DNA from: Ursus arctos
Taxonomy: Eukaryota; Chordata; Mammalia; Carnivora; Ursidae
NCBI RefSeq assembly: GCF_023065955.2
Contig: NW_026622819.1
Coordinates: forward strand, 1,579,501-1,643,500
Reading direction: 5' to 3'
DNA length: 64,000 nt
Shown: piece by piece, positions 58,917 through 64,000 of the stretch
Layout of the letters: every line of letters begins with the position of its first letter
How positions within the stretch are numbered: the stretch's first letter is position 1
Notes under the pieces: generated by a model
What the model saw: the letters and a program-made list of their open reading frames with translations, nothing else
Databases searched by the model: none
Told to the model about the DNA's origin: nothing
Program-made: the position numbers and the translations under genes

Positions 58917-59720
58917 TGGGAAAGTTCGAGAAGCACGGAGCTGGAGAGAAGACTCCCTGATGTGAGGTAGCTGTTGGCGCTGTCTGCTCACCGGGGCAGG
59001 ACTCGCACACACAGGGGACCGGAGGCCTGGCTCCGTGACCCTGAGACCCTGGGTACTCCAAGAAAGGGGCGGTTCTCCGTCTCGGTGATCTCTCTCCTCC
59101 AGCCCACGCTCCTGGACTCTGCCTGGTGTCTCCAGAGGAAAGACTGTTGAAAATAAGTGACATATTTCCCCCAGTCCCTGCGTTACTTGGGAAGGTCAAG
59201 CTTTCAACCGCTCTGACGTCTGCGGATTCTCCGGCAGCCGGGGATTTCCCCATCACTTCCTTAAATGTAGATGATCCCCAAACAGCAAAACCTGAGTGAG
59301 CAGCAGCATTGCCCCGCGTGGGAGGTGCGACTACTCCCAGCACAGCGAAGCTCACGCGGTCGAGATGTCACCGCGCGTGGAATTAGACGCACACGGCCCC
59401 CACCCCTGTGTTTCCGCTGTGTGGATGAGAGACACCGTAGCCTCAAAGCCATAGAGAGTAGTGAAAGGCAGTAAGATAATTAGGAAATGGTGGGTTTTGA
59501 ATGTTTACTATCGACATTTGGAATATGATCCCCTTAGCTATACACTGATATCATTTAATCTTTAATAATGGCTGTTTTTACAACCAGTTTCCCAGATTTC
59601 TGGAACTCGGACCTTGGCTTCCGGGAGTTCTTGTGCACCCAGCTGAGTAGGCCCCACCCCCACCCCCACAGCACCGGGTGCGCCCCTTCCCTGCCCTCCG
59701 CCCCCTGCCCTGTGTGAGCG
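58917..59720. other. Unique DNA
   Basis: Nothing recognised. CpG-rich near 59190-59400, AT-rich at 59470-59580. Confidence 0.5.
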
Positions 59721-59721
59721 T

Positions 59722-59806
59722 GTTGTGGTCTGTGAGGGCAGGACTGGGTCTTCGGCCCCCAGCCCAAGCACCCAACAAGGGTCTGGCACACAGTAGGCCC
59801 ACTGAG
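59722..59806 (+). mobile_element. L2 3' end relic
   Basis: GGTCTGTGAGGGCAGGACTGGGTCTT..., then TCTGGCACACAGTAGG matches the L2 3' end (ATGAGGGCAGGGACTTTGTCTG ... CCTGGCACATAGTAGG). Confidence 0.65.
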
Positions 59807-60480
59807 GACACCCGCCCAGGGTTGCACACTCAGGTGACCACACCTCTCATGATCTGGGGAGAAGCACTGGTCAGTTTGCAGGTAGGAAATTCACCTGGGG
59901 AAGGACCAAGGCCCAGGTCAGCCTACACTTCAAGAGAAGGGGTCAGTGTTCTGAGAGGCAGAGGCCCTGGGCAGGCACTGGGGAGGCTCAGCTGTCCACA
60001 CTGGCCCGTGGACCTTGCTGGAAGCTACTGTCCATCACTGAAGGCTTGTTTCCAAGAGAGAAGCATTTCCTAGAATTTGGTACAAGTTAAAGAAATTACT
60101 GCATCTCCAAACATAGGCTATTTGAGAGTTCTAAGCATTAGCACCTACACCATAAAAGCCACTATAAATATAATACTAAATATAAAAATAATAATGTAAA
60201 TATAACTACATCATAAGTAATCATAGTAATGATGTAAACAGCTTGCTTAGGATGCAGTGGAATGAAGACCAAGTGGGGTCTCCGTGTTCCTTGTCTTCCT
60301 AATGGAGATCAGTTCTTTTTTGTCTTTAAAATGACTGACTCTTAATCTTGCAAGGATGGAGCAAGTAACCCAATCATGTAATGGAAAACTCTAGAAAAAT
60401 GCATTCCAGCAACATGTCTCACCATGTGCATGGTCAGAGGATAAGATCGTATTTTCAGGATCGACCAATGTTCTTACAGT
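59807..60480. other. Unique DNA, AT-rich part
   Basis: AT-rich simple-sequence-like DNA at 60140-60240 (TATAAATATAATACTAAATATAA). Otherwise nothing recognised. Confidence 0.45.
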
Positions 60481-60483
60481 TGG

Positions 60484-60671
60484 TGTTGGTTCGTGGTTTC
60501 AGCCACTACAGGGCATCAGGCTTGCCCACAGTGTTTGTTAAACACCGTGCCGGGCACCAGCCTCTGTCTTCAGGGTCTGTAACCCGCAGGTGGGGCTGAG
60601 GATCTGCGTCTCCCAAAGGTTCCAGGTGAGGCTGATGCTGCAGGTGCAGGGACCCCACCTGGAACCACTGC
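60484..60671 (+). mobile_element. MER5A-like DNA transposon relic (hAT-Charlie)
   Basis: GGTGGGGCTGAGGATCTGCGT, then TTCCAGGTGAGGCTGATGCTGC, then GGGACCCCACCTGGAACCACTG match the MER5A 3' half. The 5' side (GTGGTTTCAGCCACT) is weaker. Non-autonomous and ancient. Confidence 0.75.
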
Positions 60672-61996
60672 TGGGGATGTGCACGCTGCTTCACTCAGAG
60701 GCACATTTAAATGTGCCGACAAAAGTTCATTTGCTATCGACCTCCAAGTATAAACTCAAGGTATTCACCGGTCAACAGTATATGTGATAGTATGTATATA
60801 CTTCATACGTAAACCTAAATAGTTCAGTTTCGCAAGTTTGTAACACCTGGGATAAGTATCAATTTTCATAACTCCACACAAGATACAATTTATTCTGCAG
60901 AAAGAACACTTCTGGGAGAAAATGTTACATGTGTGTTGGGAAAATATTTTTAGAATTCACTTTAATAAGACAGAACTGTCGAAGCAGGCATGCGCCTGGC
61001 TTCACTTTATAATTTTCATCTGTAGCTCTTGTTACAAATCATGTAGAATGTGATTATTCACTTGGGTATTAAGAAAATAATCTAGTCTCTCCTTAAGTGA
61101 TGCATTTTACGTGTAGTTCCGGGGTTTTTATGGTGGCTGTGACCCATGCATTTCCCCTCGGCGTGCATAACTTCCTCTTACTTGGTCATTTGAATATAGA
61201 ACTCATTTAAATTCTTGAAGCCACATCCTGAGCCTGCAAACTTTCCAGAGATGCTTTGAAGAATCACACCTTGTGCACTCTTGACATTTCCAGGGAAACT
61301 ATGGACCGTGGTCTCTGCAAAATGGTCTAACTATCTGGCCCTTGGTTTTTAATTATTACTGAGCGAAGAAGTGTGGGGAGGGAGGAACGCCTGTAACCAC
61401 CCAACTTCACCCCGAAGCTCAGCTAATTAGTGAACTTCGGCTGACCGTTCTGGACACAGTGGGGACGGGTTTGGGAGAAGGCACGCAGACAAAAAGGAAA
61501 AGAAAAGTTAAAGCCGCAGCTGCTCAAATCTGTAACCATCCTGCCTGGATCGATCGGCTGGTGCAGGACTTAAATAAAGATGTATGTGTACAGAAGTTTA
61601 TTTAAATTAAAGAAAGTGAGTTTCCCATTGAAAATAGCATTAAAAAAGCTCACAGCGCCTTTGAGGTTTTTCCAGATAACTGTTAAAATCTGGCCATGGC
61701 GTGCTCCTCTTGGCTTTCTGTGTCTTCTAGCCCATCCCCCCCCAGACCTGCACTGTGGTGGGAGTGCTGGGAATCTGCCGCAGAGTCCGGGGAGAGTCAG
61801 GCTTGCTCGCTCATGCCACATGCTTGGTCCCCAAGTCCATCAGAACGGGCGCGAGCTCGGTGAGGTTTCACAGAGATGCTGAGCGAGTCACAAAGGGCAG
61901 TGTGCCTCAGCCTCGGGAGTGGAGGCGGGAGCTGGCTCGAGGTTGGCCCGACCCACACATCCAGCCTCCTTCGCTCACTCCCCCACGTGCTGTCTT
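60672..61996. other. Unique DNA, AT-rich to 61150
   Basis: 60700-61150 and 61200-61360 are AT-rich and non-repetitive. 61400-61440 contains CAGCTAATTAGTG. A possible regulatory block, not a gene. Confidence 0.4.
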
Positions 61997-62228
61997 AGAA
62001 AACCGAGAGGGGCGCCTGGGTGGCACAGCGGTTGGGCATCTGCCTTCGGCTCAGGGCGTGATTCCGGCGTTATGGGATCGAGCCCCACATCAGGCTCCTC
62101 CACTATGAGCCTGCTTCTTCCTCTCCCACTCCCCCTGCTTGTGTTCCCTCTCTTGCTGGCTGTCTCTATCTCTGTCAAATAAATAAATAAAATCTTTAAA
62201 AAAAAAAAAAAAAGAAGAAAACCGAGAG
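61997..62228 (+). mobile_element. Can-SINE of bear/seal-like sub-type, 13-bp target duplication
   Basis: Body 62010-62215: GGGCGCCTGGGTGGCACAG head, GGCGTTATGGGATCGAGCCCC with B box, CTATGAGCCTGCTTCTTC, CT-rich middle, (AAAT)n and 16 A. AGAAAACCGAGAG occurs exactly at 61997-62009 and 62216-62228. A perfect duplication and few mutations make it the youngest-looking SINE in the window. Confidence 0.98.
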
Positions 62229-62299
62229 AAGCAGGAAGGCAGGGTGAGTAACCATGTGGCACCAGACATGGAACACGGTACTTGCTGGAGTGCCGGATC

Positions 62300-62380
62300 C
62301 CCACAGCAATCTACCCACTTCACAGACAGGGAAACTGAGGCAGAGTAGTCAAGGTGCGTGCAGAGTCAGATCGTCGAATC
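62300..62380 (+). mobile_element. MIR fragment
   Basis: CACTTCACAGACAGGGAAACTGAGGCAGAG is the MIR core phrase. The remainder is too diverged. Confidence 0.7.
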
Positions 62381-62582
62381 ACAAGTATATTAGAAAACCT
62401 GCCAGTCAGCTTCCTGCCTCCAAATGGAAACCATTTGAGGATGTGGCCCCAGAGACACCCGCTCCTGGACACAGTGGGGACCGTGCGTCCTCTCTCTGGG
62501 GCTCGTTAGCGTGACTTCGGGGCATCACATCTGTGCCCATCACATCTGTGCCTCTCCAAGAGCTTTGGAGCCCTTCTGAGTA

Positions 62583-62706
62583 ACACACACACCCACGCAC
62601 GCATGCACACGCACACACACACATGCACGTGTGCGCACGCACACACACACACAGTGCTTGCAGGAGTCTGTTCTGGTCCTTGGCTCATGTGTGTGTGTGT
62701 GTGTGT
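62583..62706. repeat. CA/TG-rich tract, opposed orientations
   Basis: (CA)n-rich with GC insertions at 62583-62653, then 34 unique bases, then (TG)n at 62688-62706. 62594-62653 is a 60-base uninterrupted alternation of pyrimidine and purine. Confidence 0.95.
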
Positions 62707-63432
62707 TTATTTACGCTCCTGTTTATAAGCATAACCTTGAGATGCTGTAAATGAACCGAAGACAAGGACTGCTCTTTTCCTAACCGTGCACGAAGAAGGA
62801 GTTCACCAAGAGTTTGTTAAACACACAAAGGAAGGACGATTTAGAGATACCTGTATACGAAGCCCTCAGCACAGGTGCTGGGCGGAAAAGAGAGCCAGAC
62901 TCCCTCAGGGACCAGACGACTTCCGGGCTCCCGTGCCGCAGAAGAGCTGATCGAGCCGCGGCCACGGGGCTCTGTTTCTCTGCATAGCACTAGGACATCA
63001 TTATAACGCCACATACGACGCACCTGGCCCGGCTACTCCTGAGGACACCGTTATAATGAGTCTCCCTGTGTGGTTTCGCAAGGATTATTTTTTAAGAAGC
63101 TTAGAGTTCATTACAGACATTATCCTGCAAATTCTCCAAGCACCCAGAGAAGTATTTTAATGTATTTATTCCTCTTTTCCAAGTCCCGGCCATAGAGAAG
63201 AGCTTTGCCTGAGAGGAGAGCTCACTCTTTGCAGACTGGTGCATAATTATATTCCCAGTTAATTTAACCCAAATGATGATCTGGGTGACCCAGGCCTGAA
63301 ACACGATTTTTCTAGGTATCACGTTTTTGGTCTGAGTTTTCAAGAAGTGCTCACACTTGCCATTTTATTTTTTATGTATCTAGAGCACATCAGTAATTCT
63401 TGATTTAACACTTTGCTGCTTGCAAGGGGTCT
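62707..63432. other. Unique DNA, AT-rich from 63050
   Basis: Nothing recognised apart from AT-rich patches. Confidence 0.5.
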
Positions 63433-63770
63433 AAATACCAGTTATCTGGAAGAAAGGGATAAAGAAAGGGGGGTAATCAGAAGGGGGAATGAACCACCAG
63501 AGACTATGGACTCTGAGAAACAAACTGAGGGCTTCAGTGGGGAGGGGGAGGGGGGAATGGGATAGGCTGGTGATGGGTAGTAAGGAGGGCACGTATTGCA
63601 TGGTGCACTGGGTGTTATACGCAACTAATGAATCATCGAACTTTACATCAAAAACCAGGGATGTACTGTATGGTGACTAACATAATATAATAAAAAAACA
63701 TTAAAAAAAAAAGAAATATAACTGGTTTAAGCAAAAGAAAAAAAAAGGAAAAAAAAAATACCAGTTATCT
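63433..63770 (+). mobile_element. 5'-truncated L1 with two A-tails
   Basis: 63448-63700 is carnivore L1 3' UTR (same sequence type as 40670-40930). It ends in a first A-run (63703-63712), then 36 bases of non-L1 sequence, then a second A-run (63750-63758). The duplication AAATACCAGTTATCT is exact at 63433-63447 and 63756-63770, so both tails lie inside one insertion. Confidence 0.95.
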
Positions 63771-64000
63771 TTACATTGCATTAACGCAGTAATATTTGGC
63801 TGAAAACACGCCTCCGGGTTCTTTTCTCCATCTTTTGTCCTGGGCTTCTCATTTTCCTGTCCTCTTCATGCCATCTCCCCTAACCTTCCTCTGCCACCAC
63901 CCTCATCCCTTGCCTCAGGCTGGTCTGGGTCCCCTTGCTTACGGCACCTGGAGTCAGTCACCAAGAGCAAGGACCCACTGAAGAAGCACCATCAACAGAC
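63771..64000. other. Unique DNA
   Basis: C/T-rich, nothing recognised. Confidence 0.5.

Overview
The window reads as intergenic or intronic nuclear DNA of a mammal, specifically a caniform carnivoran. Four tRNA-derived Can-SINEs (SINEC type) carry the typical head, CT-rich middle and (AAAT)n/poly-A tail. Two L1 insertions carry the carnivore L1 3' UTR. The SINE at 62010-62215 is of the sub-type I associate with bears and seals, so an arctoid, perhaps an ursid or pinniped, is the best guess. That guess rests on remembered repeat families, not on a search.

I found no protein-coding gene I can support. The long open frames fall in GC-rich DNA, in simple repeats or in L1 relics. None shows a recognisable domain other than L1 ORF2. 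There is no tRNA, rRNA, CRISPR array or operon.

Layout. 1-20 kb: GC-rich unique DNA broken by short AT-rich islands with homeodomain-like TAATTA and ATCAATCA motifs, plus a CpG island at about 16.24-16.99 kb next to an old L1 tail. 20.66-21.31 kb: an 11-bp-unit minisatellite. 21.3-38 kb: GC-rich unique DNA with polypyrimidine tracts, two SINEs and an MLT1 LTR. 38.1-43.35 kb: an ancient antisense L1 into which a younger, 5'-inverted (twin-primed) L1 inserted with a 16-bp target duplication. 43-52 kb: mostly unique, with AT-rich stretches, a SINE and GT-rich repeats. 52-54.1 kb: a 21-unit tetranucleotide repeat, an old L1 5' relic interrupted by an LTR-like segment, and a MIR. 54-64 kb: GT-rich tracts, L2, MLT1, MER5A and MIR relics, a SINE, a 60-bp alternating purine-pyrimidine tract and a 5'-truncated L1 with two poly-A tails.

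The parts do not form a pathway. The most plausible function is cis-regulatory: AT-rich motif clusters and a CpG island in otherwise gene-free DNA resemble a regulatory desert around a developmental gene. I saw no convincing evidence of a new coding or defence system. All repeat assignments are by eye, and family names for ancient copies are approximate.
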